Program-made: the position numbers and the translations under genes
Source: Clostridia bacterium
GTDB lineage: Bacteria; Bacillota; Clostridia; TANB77; CAG-465
Length of the DNA: 64,000 bases
Direction: 5' to 3'
NCBI GenBank assembly: GCA_028684095.1
Contig: JAQUGQ010000002.1
Location: forward strand, 62,001 to 126,000
Notes under the pieces: model-generated
What the model was told of the DNA's origin: nothing
Seen by the model: the letters and a program-made list of their open reading frames with translations, nothing else
Databases searched by the model: none
Shown: one piece after another, positions 1-8,468 of the stretch
How positions within the stretch are numbered: position 1 is the stretch's first letter
Layout of the letters: every line of letters begins with the position of its first letter

Positions 1-317
1 ATTCTAGAACATTTAAGTCTAGTACAACTATGAAAATTGCTACAATTCAGATAGGATATGCTGATGGTTTGGATAGAAAATTATCAAATAAATTAAATGT
101 TTATATTAATAATATACCTTGTAGAATTATTGGTAACATATGTATGGATATGTGTATGATAGATGTAACTAATGTACCAACTATACAAGTAGGAGACTAC
201 TGCACAATACTAGATTACGATGACAGTATATATACAATTGCTAATATAATTGGAACAATAAATTACGAAATAATTTCCAGAATATCTAAAAGAGTAAAAA
301 GAATATATATACAATAG
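1..317 (+). CDS. alr: alanine racemase, C-terminal part (5' end outside window)
   Basis: This is the C-terminal end of a PLP-dependent alanine racemase, which interconverts L- and D-alanine for peptidoglycan. The frame is already open at base 3 and reads RTFKSSTTMKIA before the first ATG at 30, so that ATG is internal and the gene begins upstream of the window. Visible family motifs are GYADG, which holds the catalytic tyrosine of the second active-site base, and CMDMCMIDVT, followed by the usual C-terminal beta-domain. About 105 residues are present out of a usual 370-390. It is followed at once by a strong bidirectional hairpin and converges on prfA. Family call is secure; only its upstream part is unseen. 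Confidence 0.93.
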   Translation, partial: SRTFKSSTTMKIATIQIGYADGLDRKLSNKLNVYINNIPCRIIGNICMDMCMIDVTNVPTIQVGDYCTILDYDDSIYTIANIIGTINYEIISRISKRVKRIYIQ

Positions 318-318
318 C

Positions 319-365
319 AAAATGTAGCAAACAATAATTAAAGTATTGTTTGCTACATTTTAAAA
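319..365. terminator. bidirectional intrinsic terminator between alr and prfA
   Basis: Perfect 18-bp arms (319-336 and 344-361) enclose a 7-base loop. A-runs and T-runs on both sides let it serve alr on the plus strand and prfA on the minus strand. Confidence 0.85.
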
Positions 366-373
366 ATCAACTT

Positions 374-1435
374 TTATATAATTCCTTCTTTTAATCTTTC
401 TGCTCTATCATATGAATTTAATGCTTCCAACATATCATCAAGATTGCCATTCATAAAGCTTTCTATTTGATACATTGTATAACCAATTCTATGATCTGTA
501 ACTCTTCCTTGTGAGTAGTTATATGTTCTTATTTTTTCACTTCTATCACCAGTACCAACTTGTAATTTTCTTGTAGAAGCAAGTTTTTTGTTTTTTTCTT
601 CTTCCATATATTCATATATTTTTGAACGTAACATTTTCATAGCAGTTTCTTTATTTTGAGTTTGTGATCTTTCAGATTGACACGTAACAACAAATCCAGT
701 AGGTGCGTGAGTTATTCTAATAGCAGAATCTGTTTTGTTTACATGTTGACCTCCTGCTCCACTAGCTCTATATGTATCAATTCTCAAATCTTCATTTTTA
801 ATATCAACTTCTACATCATCAACTTCAGGTAGCACTGCAACAGTTACAGTAGATGTGTGTGTTCTGCCACTAGTTTCTGTTTCTGGTACTCTTTGAACTC
901 TATGAACTCCACTTTCAAATTTAAGTTTACTAAATGCACCTTTTCCTTTAATCATAAATGAAACTTCCTTTATACCGCCAATACCTGTTTCATTCATATC
1001 TAAAGTTTCTACTTGCCATCTTTTTAAATCTGCATACATAGTATACATTCTATATAGATTATATGCAAAAAGTGCAGCTTCATCTCCACCTGCCCCTCCA
1101 CGTATTTCTATAATTACGTTATTATCATCATTTGAATCTTTTGGTAATAATAACACTTTAAGTTCATTATCAATTTGCACTAATTTATTTTTACATTCTA
1201 AATATTCAGCTTCTGCCATTTCTTTCATATCTAATTCAGACATAAGTTCTTTAGCTTCATTCATAGCTTTTTCATTGTTTTTATATTCTATGTATTTTTC
1301 AACTACATCTTTCATTTGTGAATGTTCTTTCATTAATTTTTTCCATTCTTCTTGATTAGATATAACAGTAGCATCAGATATTTTACCCGTTAATTCATTA
1401 TATTTTATTTCTAGTTCTCCCAACTTGTCAAACAT
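374..1435 (-). CDS. prfA: peptide chain release factor 1
   Basis: Class I release factor that reads UAA and UAG in the ribosomal A site and triggers peptidyl-tRNA hydrolysis. The anticodon-like tripeptide is PET (about residues 184-186), matching the RF1 pattern PxT rather than SPF of RF2. The GGQ catalytic motif lies at about 228-230 in GAGGQHVNKTDSA. At 353 aa it has the usual RF1 length. I start it at 1435, not at an ATG 36 bases upstream, because GAGGA sits 5 bases before this ATG and the product then begins MFDKLGEL, typical of RF1. A TTGACT/TATAAT promoter lies just upstream and the alr-side hairpin ends it. The prmC methyltransferase gene often found next to prfA is not adjacent. Confidence 0.97.
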   Translation of the reverse strand: MFDKLGELEIKYNELTGKISDATVISNQEEWKKLMKEHSQMKDVVEKYIEYKNNEKAMNEAKELMSELDMKEMAEAEYLECKNKLVQIDNELKVLLLPKDSNDDNNVIIEIRGGAGGDEAALFAYNLYRMYTMYADLKRWQVETLDMNETGIGGIKEVSFMIKGKGAFSKLKFESGVHRVQRVPETETSGRTHTSTVTVAVLPEVDDVEVDIKNEDLRIDTYRASGAGGQHVNKTDSAIRITHAPTGFVVTCQSERSQTQNKETAMKMLRSKIYEYMEEEKNKKLASTRKLQVGTGDRSEKIRTYNYSQGRVTDHRIGYTMYQIESFMNGNLDDMLEALNSYDRAERLKEGII

Positions 1436-1462
1436 ATTATTCCTCATTTCTATATAACATAT

Positions 1463-1491
1463 ATTATACAATAATTTTTGTAATAAGTCAA
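1463..1491 (-). promoter_or_regulatory. sigma-A-type promoter of prfA
   Basis: On the minus strand TTGACT and TATAAT are separated by 17 bp, about 30 bp upstream of the prfA ATG. Confidence 0.75.
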
Positions 1492-1578
1492 TTATTTAAC
1501 TTTTAATATTATTATAATAGACTAAAATATATTGAATTATACAAAATATTATAAGTAAATATATAATATTTTTACAGT

Positions 1579-1621
1579 AAAAAAGTGATAGTCATAATTT
1601 AATATAACTATCACTTTTACT
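1579..1621 (-). terminator. intrinsic terminator after divIVA
   Basis: Inverted repeat AAAAGTGATAGT / ACTATCACTTTT just downstream of the divIVA stop, flanked by A and T runs. Confidence 0.75.
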
Positions 1622-1629
1622 AATAATAT

Positions 1630-2073
1630 TTATTCTTCTTCTTTTATAATTTTTAATTGTGCTTCTAGCATAGAACTTACTTTTATTTTATATATTTGCA
1701 TTTGTTGTTTTATTTGTTCAAGTTCAATTTGCTTAGCTCTAATTTCCAACTTAACTTCTTCAAGTGTGAAACTTGATTCACATCTAGCACTTTTTCTAAT
1801 TTCATCAGCTTCAATAGCTGCTTTTTCTTTTATCTCATCTGCAACTTTTTGAGAATTTTCAATGGTTTGTGTTACACCTTGTTCCAAAGAATCGTAATAT
1901 TTTATTGATTCTTCTGATCTAATTAATTTTTCTTTTATTTCGGAATTTTCCTTATACAAATTTTCATAGTCTACGATTAATAACTCTAAAAAATTTTCAA
2001 CTTCCTTTATTTCATATCCGCCTAATTTAGATTTCTTAAAAACTTTATTCTCAATATCTATTGGCATAATCAT
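1630..2073 (-). CDS. divIVA: DivIVA-domain cell division / polarity protein
   Basis: Peripheral membrane coiled-coil protein that marks curved membrane at poles and septa and recruits division or sporulation partners. The N-terminus MPIDIENKVFKKSKLGGY followed by EIKEVENFLEL matches the DivIVA lipid-binding domain (usual pattern PxDIxNKxFxxxxxGY...EVxxFL). The remainder, about residues 40-147, is predicted coiled coil rich in E, K and Q. Start chosen at the ATG at 2073, which has AGAGGT seven bases upstream; a GTG at 2082 would overlap that ribosome site. It lies directly downstream of sepF in the same direction with its own promoter and terminator, fitting the division gene neighbourhood of Firmicutes. 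At 147 aa it is a little shorter than the Bacillus protein. Confidence 0.9.
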   Translation of the reverse strand: MIMPIDIENKVFKKSKLGGYEIKEVENFLELLIVDYENLYKENSEIKEKLIRSEESIKYYDSLEQGVTQTIENSQKVADEIKEKAAIEADEIRKSARCESSFTLEEVKLEIRAKQIELEQIKQQMQIYKIKVSSMLEAQLKIIKEEE

Positions 2074-2092
2074 ATCTATCACCTCTTTTTAC

Positions 2093-2121
2093 ATTATATA
2101 TCATTTTATTAAAAACTTCAA
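2093..2121 (-). promoter_or_regulatory. probable promoter of divIVA
   Basis: TTGAAG and TATAAT with 17-bp spacing on the minus strand, about 20 bp upstream of the start. Confidence 0.6.
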
Positions 2122-2172
2122 CAAAATATTAGGATTTTATTGATATTTCATAATATTTCAGAGAATTTAAGA

Positions 2173-2205
2173 CAAAAAAGCCACACATAATTAATATGTA
2201 TGGCA
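2173..2205 (-). terminator. terminator after sepF
   Basis: Imperfect hairpin GCCATACATATT / AATTATGTGTGGC followed on the minus strand by TTTTTTG. Confidence 0.65.
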
Positions 2206-2211
2206 ATATTT

Positions 2212-2703
2212 TTATTTCATCCATGAGAAAGATAGTTTTTGTTTATATTGACTTCTTTCAACATCATTTTGTATTTCAACATTTCTTGGTGTTATTAAGT
2301 AGATTAAATTAGATACTTTTTGTATAGTCCCTTCTACAGCGAATGTAGCTCCACTCATAAAATCAAGTATTCTTCTTGCATCCTCTTTATTAACACTTTC
2401 CAAATTAACAATAACAGATTTTTTGCTTTTTAAATAGTCTCCTATTTCTTGAACATCTTCATAACAATTTGGTTGAGTTATAACCATTTTAGATGAAGAA
2501 ATAGCTGTATTCATAGGAATAACTTTAGATTGAATATTTCTAGCTGAATATGGGCTTTCTTGTTCAATTTCATTGAAATTCCTTCTTGATTTATATGTAG
2601 ATGTTGTATCCTGTACTTCTTGATCATCATCGTAATCGTCAACATTATTCTCATCATTTGAGCCAATATTTAACATATTCATAAACTTGTTAATAGCACC
2701 CAT
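2212..2703 (-). CDS. sepF: cell division protein SepF
   Basis: Membrane-binding partner of FtsZ that helps assemble the septal ring on the cytoplasmic face. An N-terminal amphipathic stretch (about residues 1-14, MGAINKFMNMLNIG) would bind membrane; an acidic linker rich in D and N follows. The C-terminal SepF domain (about 72-160) includes QPNCYEDVQEIGDYL, VNLESVNKEDARRILDFMSG and TFAVEGTIQKVSN, typical of the family. At 163 aa the length is usual. AAGGGGG before the ATG and a TTGACT/CATAAT promoter support this start. Neighbours divIVA and the ftsEX-peptidase operon are also division genes. ylmE/yggS, often next to sepF, is not here. Confidence 0.95.
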   Translation of the reverse strand: MGAINKFMNMLNIGSNDENNVDDYDDDQEVQDTTSTYKSRRNFNEIEQESPYSARNIQSKVIPMNTAISSSKMVITQPNCYEDVQEIGDYLKSKKSVIVNLESVNKEDARRILDFMSGATFAVEGTIQKVSNLIYLITPRNVEIQNDVERSQYKQKLSFSWMK

Positions 2704-2734
2704 ATTTTTTCCCCCTTAGAACCTTTATATTTTA

Positions 2735-2763
2735 ATTATGCAACAAAAATTAAAATAAGTCAA
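2735..2763 (-). promoter_or_regulatory. sigma-A-type promoter of sepF
   Basis: TTGACT-17 bp-CATAAT on the minus strand. Confidence 0.7.
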
Positions 2764-2848
2764 TAGTTTTTTGTTATTTTATAACTTTTTTATATTTTAT
2801 TCTAATCTTTTGATATAAAATAATTTTTTTTGAAATATTTTTGTAATA

Positions 2849-4030
2849 TTAGCGATATACAAATTTCATCCCACCAAAGTAAGAAAGTGCATCTACTCTT
2901 TTGTTGTTTTTATATAACTCTAGGTGTACATGCGGACCCGAAGAGTTACCAGTTGTTCCAACAAATGCAACGGTTTGTCCTTTAATAACTTTTTGCCCCT
3001 CAACTACATTTAATCTTTCAGCATGTCCATATAATGATTTATATTTATTTCCATCAGCTGTACTAGTACCATAGTCTATTATTACACAGTTACCATATCC
3101 ACCATAATATTTAGCCAAAGTGACTGTTCCCGATTCCATAGCTGTTATTTTAGAGCCACTTATACCCGAACCAGCTATATCAACTCCTGTATGTGTTGTA
3201 TAGATACCTAAATCAAAAGGATCATATGATATATTATATTTAGCAGTTATAATAACATATCCTGGTACAGGCCAAGCAAACTGTCCACTAAAAGAACCAC
3301 CTGAATCTAACATCTTTTCTATTTCTGATTGTATTTTTTTCGAAGCTTCTGTTTCTTGTTTTGCAAGTGCTTGTGCTTTAGCTTTCAAAGTTGTTTGTGA
3401 AGATTTCATCTCATTCATTTTGTTTTCTTTTGCAGTTTTAGCATTTTCCAATGCATTAGAAGACTTCTCAGTATCATATTTTAATTGTTCTAGCTGAACT
3501 TTTTGAATTTCAATATTATTTTTAATATAATCTATATACTCTTTTTGAGTTTGCATATTATTTACCAAAGATTTATCATATTGAAGTATGCTAGTAAGTA
3601 CATTAATCTTAGAGAAAAAATCTGAAATACTCTCTGAAGATAAAAAAATATCTAACATACTAGGAATACCGTTTTCATATATAACTCTAAGTCTAGTTAT
3701 ATATACTTCTTCTGCACTATTATATGACTGTGCAGAATTTTGAAGAGCTTTTTCTTGTTCAGTAAGTTTACTATTTACTTCATCTACTCTCTTTTGTAAA
3801 TCACCTAATTTACTACTAAAAGTTACCATTTTGCTGTCCAAATCCATCATATCGTATAAATCTTGTGCTATTTCTTGATCCAATCCAGTAAGCTTCTTTG
3901 TAGTTGCCTGTTGTTCTAATTTTATAGCTTCTAATTGCTTTTGATAGTCTGATAATGTGTCTGCATATACCACTTTATTCATTGTTAATAATATACCCAA
4001 GATTATTAATATACTTGATATTTTTTTCAT
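2849..4030 (-). CDS. secreted coiled-coil M23 peptidoglycan hydrolase, FtsEX partner (CwlO/PcsB/EnvC-like)
   Basis: Secreted murein hydrolase probably controlled by FtsEX. The start is the ATG at 4030, preceded by GGTGG; in-frame codons further upstream lie inside ftsX. A signal peptide (residues 1-23, ending VVYA before DTLSDY) is followed by a long coiled coil (about 25-240) and a C-terminal M23 metallopeptidase domain (about 275-390). Zinc-site residues are visible: H280 and D284 in HTGVD, H336 in YGHAE, and H367/H369 in GPHVHLEL, so the enzyme should be active. Its start lies 8 bases after the ftsX stop, so it is in one operon with ftsE and ftsX. Coiled coil plus hydrolase beside FtsEX is the layout of PcsB, CwlO and EnvC systems, here with M23 chemistry. 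Confidence 0.9.
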   Translation of the reverse strand: MKKISSILIILGILLTMNKVVYADTLSDYQKQLEAIKLEQQATTKKLTGLDQEIAQDLYDMMDLDSKMVTFSSKLGDLQKRVDEVNSKLTEQEKALQNSAQSYNSAEEVYITRLRVIYENGIPSMLDIFLSSESISDFFSKINVLTSILQYDKSLVNNMQTQKEYIDYIKNNIEIQKVQLEQLKYDTEKSSNALENAKTAKENKMNEMKSSQTTLKAKAQALAKQETEASKKIQSEIEKMLDSGGSFSGQFAWPVPGYVIITAKYNISYDPFDLGIYTTHTGVDIAGSGISGSKITAMESGTVTLAKYYGGYGNCVIIDYGTSTADGNKYKSLYGHAERLNVVEGQKVIKGQTVAFVGTTGNSSGPHVHLELYKNNKRVDALSYFGGMKFVYR

Positions 4031-4038
4031 ATTACCAC

Positions 4039-4929
4039 CTATACCTTTAAATATTTTCTTATAGAAATTGCACTTCCTACTACACCAATAAATAAACCTA
4101 TTATGGTAAATATTATTAATATTTGGTACCACAATTGTGAATATGGCATAAATCCAAATATACCTAAACTTGTACCAATTTTAGGAAGTCTTGCATATAT
4201 TATCACATATGATACAGATATTAATACAAAAGATATTAATGCACTAAGTAATCCCATTATTGCACCTTCAACTATGAAAGGTTTACGAATAAATGAATTT
4301 GTAGCTCCAATATATTTCATTATATATATTTCTCTTTTATTAGAATAAACAGCAAGTTTAATAGTATTAGAAATAATAAACATTGAAATTATTAGCATAA
4401 TACATCCTATACCTAATAAAAATATATTTGCTATTTTAGAAATTGTTATAATAGCTTGTATTGTTGTTTCGTTATATTTCACTTTAGTAATACCATCAAT
4501 TTTTTCTACTTGAGATTTAATAGCTGATGCTTCATTTATATCATTAAAAGTTATTACAAATGATGCAGGAAATGGTTTTACCTTTTCAAGTCCTTGTAGT
4601 AAATATTCCTGATCCTTAAATACACTTTTTGCATCTTCAAATGCCATATCTTTGTCTATGTATTTGATATCTTTTACTCCTGGTATTATCTTAATGTTAT
4701 CTTTTATATATTCTGTTTCTACTTCTGTTGATGCATCATCAATAAATGCCTGAAATCCTTGTTCATTTCTAACTGTTTGTACATTTTTGTTAACATTCTG
4801 AAGTAATATGATAAATATTCCTAGCACAATCATTGTTGCACAAATTATTAACATAGTCGAAAAAGTTTTCGATCCATGTTTTTTTAAATTATCATACCCT
4901 TCCTTAATTAAATAAGTATTGGTTGTCAT
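4039..4929 (-). CDS. ftsX: cell division ABC transporter permease FtsX
   Basis: Integral membrane subunit of FtsEX, which couples ATP hydrolysis to activation of a cell-wall hydrolase outside the cell. Four membrane segments are visible (about residues 22-43, 170-195, 215-240 and 265-285). A roughly 120-residue extracellular loop lies between the first two, the site that binds coiled-coil hydrolases in this family. The start overlaps the ftsE stop by four bases (ATGA), implying translational coupling. The M23 coiled-coil hydrolase follows immediately. The length of 296 aa is normal. Confidence 0.95.
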   Translation of the reverse strand: MTTNTYLIKEGYDNLKKHGSKTFSTMLIICATMIVLGIFIILLQNVNKNVQTVRNEQGFQAFIDDASTEVETEYIKDNIKIIPGVKDIKYIDKDMAFEDAKSVFKDQEYLLQGLEKVKPFPASFVITFNDINEASAIKSQVEKIDGITKVKYNETTIQAIITISKIANIFLLGIGCIMLIISMFIISNTIKLAVYSNKREIYIMKYIGATNSFIRKPFIVEGAIMGLLSALISFVLISVSYVIIYARLPKIGTSLGIFGFMPYSQLWYQILIIFTIIGLFIGVVGSAISIRKYLKV

Positions 4930-5606
4930 TTCAAATAACCCCCTCTTGCATCATCTCTTACAACTTTCCCGTTATCTAGAGCTATTACTCTCTTATTTAA
5001 TCCATCAACTATATCTTTAGCATGTGTTACAACTAGTACTGTTGTACCTCTTGCATTTATATCAAGTAATGTTTTAAATATTTCATTTGCAGTTTTAGGA
5101 TCTAAGTTTCCTGTAGGCTCGTCCGCTATTATAATTGGAGGTCTTGTAGCCAATGCTCTAGCTAGTGATATTCTCTGCTGTTCTCCACCAGATAATTGAT
5201 TAGGATAACAGTTTTCTTTACCATCAAGTCCAACAAGTTCCAAAACAGATTTCAACTGGAATTTTATATCTTTTTCTGAAGCTTCTACAACTCTTAATGC
5301 AAATATTATATTTTCTGCAACTGTTCTATCATAAAGTAATCTAAAATCCTGGAAAACAAATCCTATTTTCCTTCTTAGAAATGGTATATCTTTTTCCTTC
5401 AATTTATTTACATTTGTGTTATTTACAATTACTGTGCCAGTAGTAGCATCATCCTCTTTAACCATAAGTTTTAAAAACGTTGATTTTCCACTACCAGATG
5501 GCCCCACCAAAAATACAAATTCACCTTTTTCTATTTTTATATTTATATCTTCTAACGCCGCAACGTCATGATTATATTTTTTACTTACATTTATAAATTC
5601 AATCAT
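4926..5606 (-). CDS. ftsE: cell division ATP-binding protein FtsE
   Basis: ABC ATPase that powers FtsX. All signature motifs are present: Walker A GPSGSGKST (35-43), Q-loop FVFQDFRLL, ABC signature LSGGEQQR, Walker B IIIADEPTGNLD and the H-loop VVTHA. AAAGGA precedes the ATG, and a TAGACA/TAATAT promoter lies 50 bp upstream, so it heads the ftsE-ftsX-M23 operon. At 226 aa it is a standard FtsE. The C-terminus ends RDDARGGYLK, within the usual variation. Confidence 0.96.
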   Translation of the reverse strand: MIEFINVSKKYNHDVAALEDINIKIEKGEFVFLVGPSGSGKSTFLKLMVKEDDATTGTVIVNNTNVNKLKEKDIPFLRRKIGFVFQDFRLLYDRTVAENIIFALRVVEASEKDIKFQLKSVLELVGLDGKENCYPNQLSGGEQQRISLARALATRPPIIIADEPTGNLDPKTANEIFKTLLDINARGTTVLVVTHAKDIVDGLNKRVIALDNGKVVRDDARGGYLK

Positions 5607-5632
5607 ACTTTTTCCTTTCGTATATTACATAT

Positions 5633-5661
5633 ATATTACCATAAAATTGTTTTATTGTCTA
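5633..5661 (-). promoter_or_regulatory. probable promoter of the ftsE-ftsX-M23 operon
   Basis: TAGACA-17 bp-TAATAT on the minus strand. Confidence 0.55.
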
Positions 5662-5674
5662 GTAAAATATTTTA

Positions 5675-5701
5675 AAAAGTAATAAAAGGGATATATTCCC
5701 T
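5675..5701 (-). terminator. short terminator after ruvA
   Basis: Hairpin AGGGAATATATCCCT directly after the ruvA stop, followed by TTTTATTACTTTTT on the minus strand. Confidence 0.6.
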
Positions 5702-6280
5702 CTACTTTTGTAAGTATTTTAGGCACATACGTATTATGTCTTGTACAGACTTATTTTCTAAATTCATTTCGTTAACACAACTAGATAATTCACGTTCTGA
5801 ATATCCTAAAACTTTAAGTGCTGTTATAGCCTCATCAACTTCTATATTATTCTTCACTGTACTTTTCTTTAAAATTTCCACATTTGATATTTTATCTTTA
5901 AGTTCAAAAATAATTTTTGCAGCTAGTTTAGGTCCTATTCCTGGTACACTTTTAAGTGTCAGTATATTATCAGTGGCAATAGCCGTGCACATATCTTCAA
6001 TAGATATGTTAGATATTATTCCAAGAGCTACTTTACTACCAACACCACTAACACTAATTAATTTTTTAAAAAACTGCAAGCGATTTTTAGTTAAAAATCC
6101 AAATAATTTCATTTCATCTTCCCTATGCTGGAAAAATGTATAAATTAAAACTTTATCATCTAGTTTTAATTTGTTTAAATCATCTTCAGCCATATGTATA
6201 TCGTATCCAATATTATTTACATCTATAATTACCTTATCATTTGATATATCTTTGACTAATCCATTAAAATATGCATACAT
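5702..6280 (-). CDS. ruvA: Holliday junction branch-migration protein RuvA
   Basis: Tetrameric DNA-binding subunit of RuvAB that holds the Holliday junction. The product begins MYAYFNGLV, as RuvA proteins do. Two helix-hairpin-helix motifs are seen in the middle domain, around SVSGVGSKVALGII and SVPGIGPKLAAKII. The C-terminal three-helix RuvB-binding domain (about 145-192, EAITALKVLGYSERE) is present. I use the ATG at 6280, which has GGTGA upstream; an ATG at 6292 would overlap that site. It is monocistronic here: ruvB, usually next, is not in the window, and a short hairpin follows the stop. Confidence 0.95.
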   Translation of the reverse strand: MYAYFNGLVKDISNDKVIIDVNNIGYDIHMAEDDLNKLKLDDKVLIYTFFQHREDEMKLFGFLTKNRLQFFKKLISVSGVGSKVALGIISNISIEDMCTAIATDNILTLKSVPGIGPKLAAKIIFELKDKISNVEILKKSTVKNNIEVDEAITALKVLGYSERELSSCVNEMNLENKSVQDIIRMCLKYLQK

Positions 6281-6311
6281 GCAATCACCCATATATATTT
6301 TACATCAAAAC

Positions 6312-6614
6312 TTATTTTTTGTCAAATGTTTTATATATATTTATATAATCAGCAATATCATTTAAACATTTACTATTTTTTATTTCTTTAGTCATTTTAT
6401 CAGATTCAGTATCTGACATATTATTTAAGTAAATATCTATCGTTACTGTTTTATCACTGTTTATTTCATTTTTTCTAAAATCAAATATTTTATTTGATAC
6501 TCTTTTAAAATAATTCAAATATGACATACTAAAAATATCGAAAAATGATCCTATAATTGCTACAATTCCAACAATTGCTACTAAATTTATTACTGTTTCA
6601 ATTAAAATATCCAT
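6312..6614 (-). CDS. small single-pass membrane protein, unknown function
   Basis: I do not recognise this 100-aa protein. A hydrophobic segment at about residues 6-30 would span the membrane, followed by a basic, polar cytoplasmic tail of about 65 residues with K/D/N-rich sequence and no cysteine pair or repeat. AGGTGA seven bases before the ATG supports the start. It lies upstream of ruvA in the same direction, 31 bp away, and diverges from the next unknown gene, whose promoter overlaps the shared 104-bp gap. Base composition matches its neighbours, so there is no sign of recent transfer. Confidence 0.7.
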   Translation of the reverse strand: MDILIETVINLVAIVGIVAIIGSFFDIFSMSYLNYFKRVSNKIFDFRKNEINSDKTVTIDIYLNNMSDTESDKMTKEIKNSKCLNDIADYINIYKTFDKK

Positions 6615-6662
6615 TTATATCACCTACATTATTATATTTTAAAAGTTTTACTATTGTTACAC

Positions 6663-6691
6663 TTGAATTTATATTACAATAAGTGTATAAT
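6663..6691 (+). promoter_or_regulatory. sigma-A-type promoter of the 6719 gene
   Basis: TTGAAT-17 bp-TATAAT on the plus strand. It decides the start of the next gene: an in-frame ATG at 6683 lies inside the -10 region and cannot be used. Confidence 0.75.
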
Positions 6692-6718
6692 ATATATAAA
6701 TCAGGAGAAATTTATTTT

Positions 6719-7228
6719 ATGAATATAGTAAACAAAATAAGAAATGTATATTTATACGTAAGAAAAGATAAATTAATAGATTGTATCAAATATGGAATGA
6801 AATTATCTGAGTATACCAATGTTTCTTTTTATAAAGGAACTTTAATAAAAAAAGGTATCCTAGCATATATATCACCTAAAGATTCTGATAAATATTTTAA
6901 TGAAAGTTATGATATATTAAGGATCAAAACTGATGAGTTAAATATATATGTGAACAATAGTAGCATTGTAGAATATTGTGAAAATAATACATGTAACTTT
7001 TCTGAAATGTGCAATTTAAATAATTATTTACTAGGAGAGTTTATAAATCCAAAACTGATTATTTGTTCTACAATACTACCAGAATATATCTATAAATATA
7101 ATAGAATAATAGATGTACCTTTACTTGTAGATAATTCAAAAGAATTTTATTTAAGTAAAGAATTAGAAAAAGAAAATGAAAATAAATTTGATAATTTAAC
7201 ATTTTCTATGTTAAAAAGCCTAAGCTAA
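6719..7228 (+). CDS. soluble protein of unknown function
   Basis: A 169-aa protein that I do not recognise. It has no signal peptide or membrane segment. The sequence is rich in Y, N, K and S and contains a small cysteine cluster in the middle (YCENNTCNFSEMC, roughly residues 90-105) that might bind metal, though I see no known domain. The start at 6719 follows CAGGAG and lies downstream of a clear promoter. Its stop codon is inside the left arm of a strong terminator, so it is monocistronic. It is the only plus-strand gene between alr and rpsU, flanked by minus-strand operons. Confidence 0.65.
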   Translation: MNIVNKIRNVYLYVRKDKLIDCIKYGMKLSEYTNVSFYKGTLIKKGILAYISPKDSDKYFNESYDILRIKTDELNIYVNNSSIVEYCENNTCNFSEMCNLNNYLLGEFINPKLIICSTILPEYIYKYNRIIDVPLLVDNSKEFYLSKELEKENENKFDNLTFSMLKSLS

Positions 7229-7247
7229 AATTGCTTAGGCTTTTTTA
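7213..7247 (+). terminator. intrinsic terminator overlapping the stop of the 6719 gene
   Basis: AAAAAGCCTAAGC / GCTTAGGCTTTTTT hairpin; the TAA stop is in the stem. A-runs and T-runs on both sides may also stop the facing HlyD-like gene. Confidence 0.85.
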
Positions 7248-7259
7248 TGACTATTAAAT

Positions 7260-8468
7260 TTATTTTTTAGATTCTACAACTCTATCATATACTTCTAAAT
7301 TTCGTTTTTCAGATAAATTAAGTTCTACTTTTTCATCTTGTGTATAATTTCTAATCAATGATATTGTATCCAATTTAAGTAGATTTTTAACTGGTATATC
7401 AATATATTTATTTAAACTAAGAATCGTGATATAGTCAATATTATTTAACGTTTTAATAGAGGAATTACTTACAACAAGTCCTGTTAGCTCTTTCCATATT
7501 ACTTTTACATCTGTCTTTCTTAAATCAACTATTTCTTCTATATTATTATTTATTTTAAATATACAATAATTATAATTATCATTAGAAATCTTCTTAATTA
7601 AAATTCCTGATATTTTAGAATTTTTATCTAACAATTCTATTGTATATGTCATATTTTCTATAATATATTTATCATTCAACTTATCTTCTTTTATAATTAC
7701 ATATGATTCATAATTGTCTATTATTTTAATCCCAAATGTCTCTTCTTGAGTCTTATTATACTCAGTAATTACTTGGTCTATATCTTTTTGTAGAAATTGA
7801 TTAATATTATTTATTTCAAATTTATTTTCAAGTCCATCATTCTTATATATTATTATACCAGATATTGATGCCTTAACGTTATTAGAAGATTTATTCATAT
7901 TTACTTTATATTTATCTCTTTGTAGTATAAGGGATTTTACCTCACTTCCACTAGGTGTAAGAGAACTAATTGTTAATGCTTTTTTATATGCCAAATTATC
8001 AAGCTTTGTTTTATAGTCACCCATTTGAATATACGAAGATATATTTTTCATTTGCTTTGTTATAATATCAATTTCCTTATCAATTAAAATCACTTCATTA
8101 GAATATATTTCAGGTAAAAGTTGTAATTTTTGATTTATTTCCTCGTCCATTTGAGCCAACTGTGTTAAATCTTTTTCATATTTTTCATTTTTATATATTC
8201 CAATAACACTATTTGTAGTTATTCTTTTTTCAGATTCAGCTATGGGTATTAAGGTTTCATCATTATTATATGTTATAATTGTTTCTTTATTTAGCACATA
8301 TCCTTTTGTTTCAGTATATATTTCATATTTACCATTATTAGTCTCAGATACTTTAACATCTTTCTCTTTTTTATACCATATTATAAAAAAAGAAATAATG
8401 ATAATAAATATTATAGAAATTATTATAGAAATATTCTTTCTTATTTTGTTATTATTATTATTTTTCAT
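7260..8468 (-). CDS. HlyD/membrane-fusion-like single-pass membrane protein
   Basis: 402-aa protein with a basic, Asn-rich N-terminus, one membrane segment (about residues 12-30) and a long extracytoplasmic part. That part has a central coiled-coil/helical region (about 90-185) flanked by beta-rich stretches such as YTETKGYVLNKETIITYNN and SNNVKASISGIIIYKNDG, which resemble lipoyl/barrel-sandwich halves of HlyD-type adaptors. Many Firmicutes carry such a HlyD-like protein without a transporter, often near division genes. Here it is the last gene of the mutS-mutL-miaA run and overlaps the end of miaA by 11 bp. No ABC or outer-membrane partner is nearby, so export is unsupported. Family assignment is moderate. 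Confidence 0.6.
   Translation of the reverse strand: MKNNNNNKIRKNISIIISIIFIIIISFFIIWYKKEKDVKVSETNNGKYEIYTETKGYVLNKETIITYNNDETLIPIAESEKRITTNSVIGIYKNEKYEKDLTQLAQMDEEINQKLQLLPEIYSNEVILIDKEIDIITKQMKNISSYIQMGDYKTKLDNLAYKKALTISSLTPSGSEVKSLILQRDKYKVNMNKSSNNVKASISGIIIYKNDGLENKFEINNINQFLQKDIDQVITEYNKTQEETFGIKIIDNYESYVIIKEDKLNDKYIIENMTYTIELLDKNSKISGILIKKISNDNYNYCIFKINNNIEEIVDLRKTDVKVIWKELTGLVVSNSSIKTLNNIDYITILSLNKYIDIPVKNLLKLDTISLIRNYTQDEKVELNLSEKRNLEVYDRVVESKK

Noticed and set aside
4103-4348. 81-codon plus-strand ORF opposite ftsX
   Set aside because: Antisense shadow of the ftsX membrane segments; no ribosome site or promoter.
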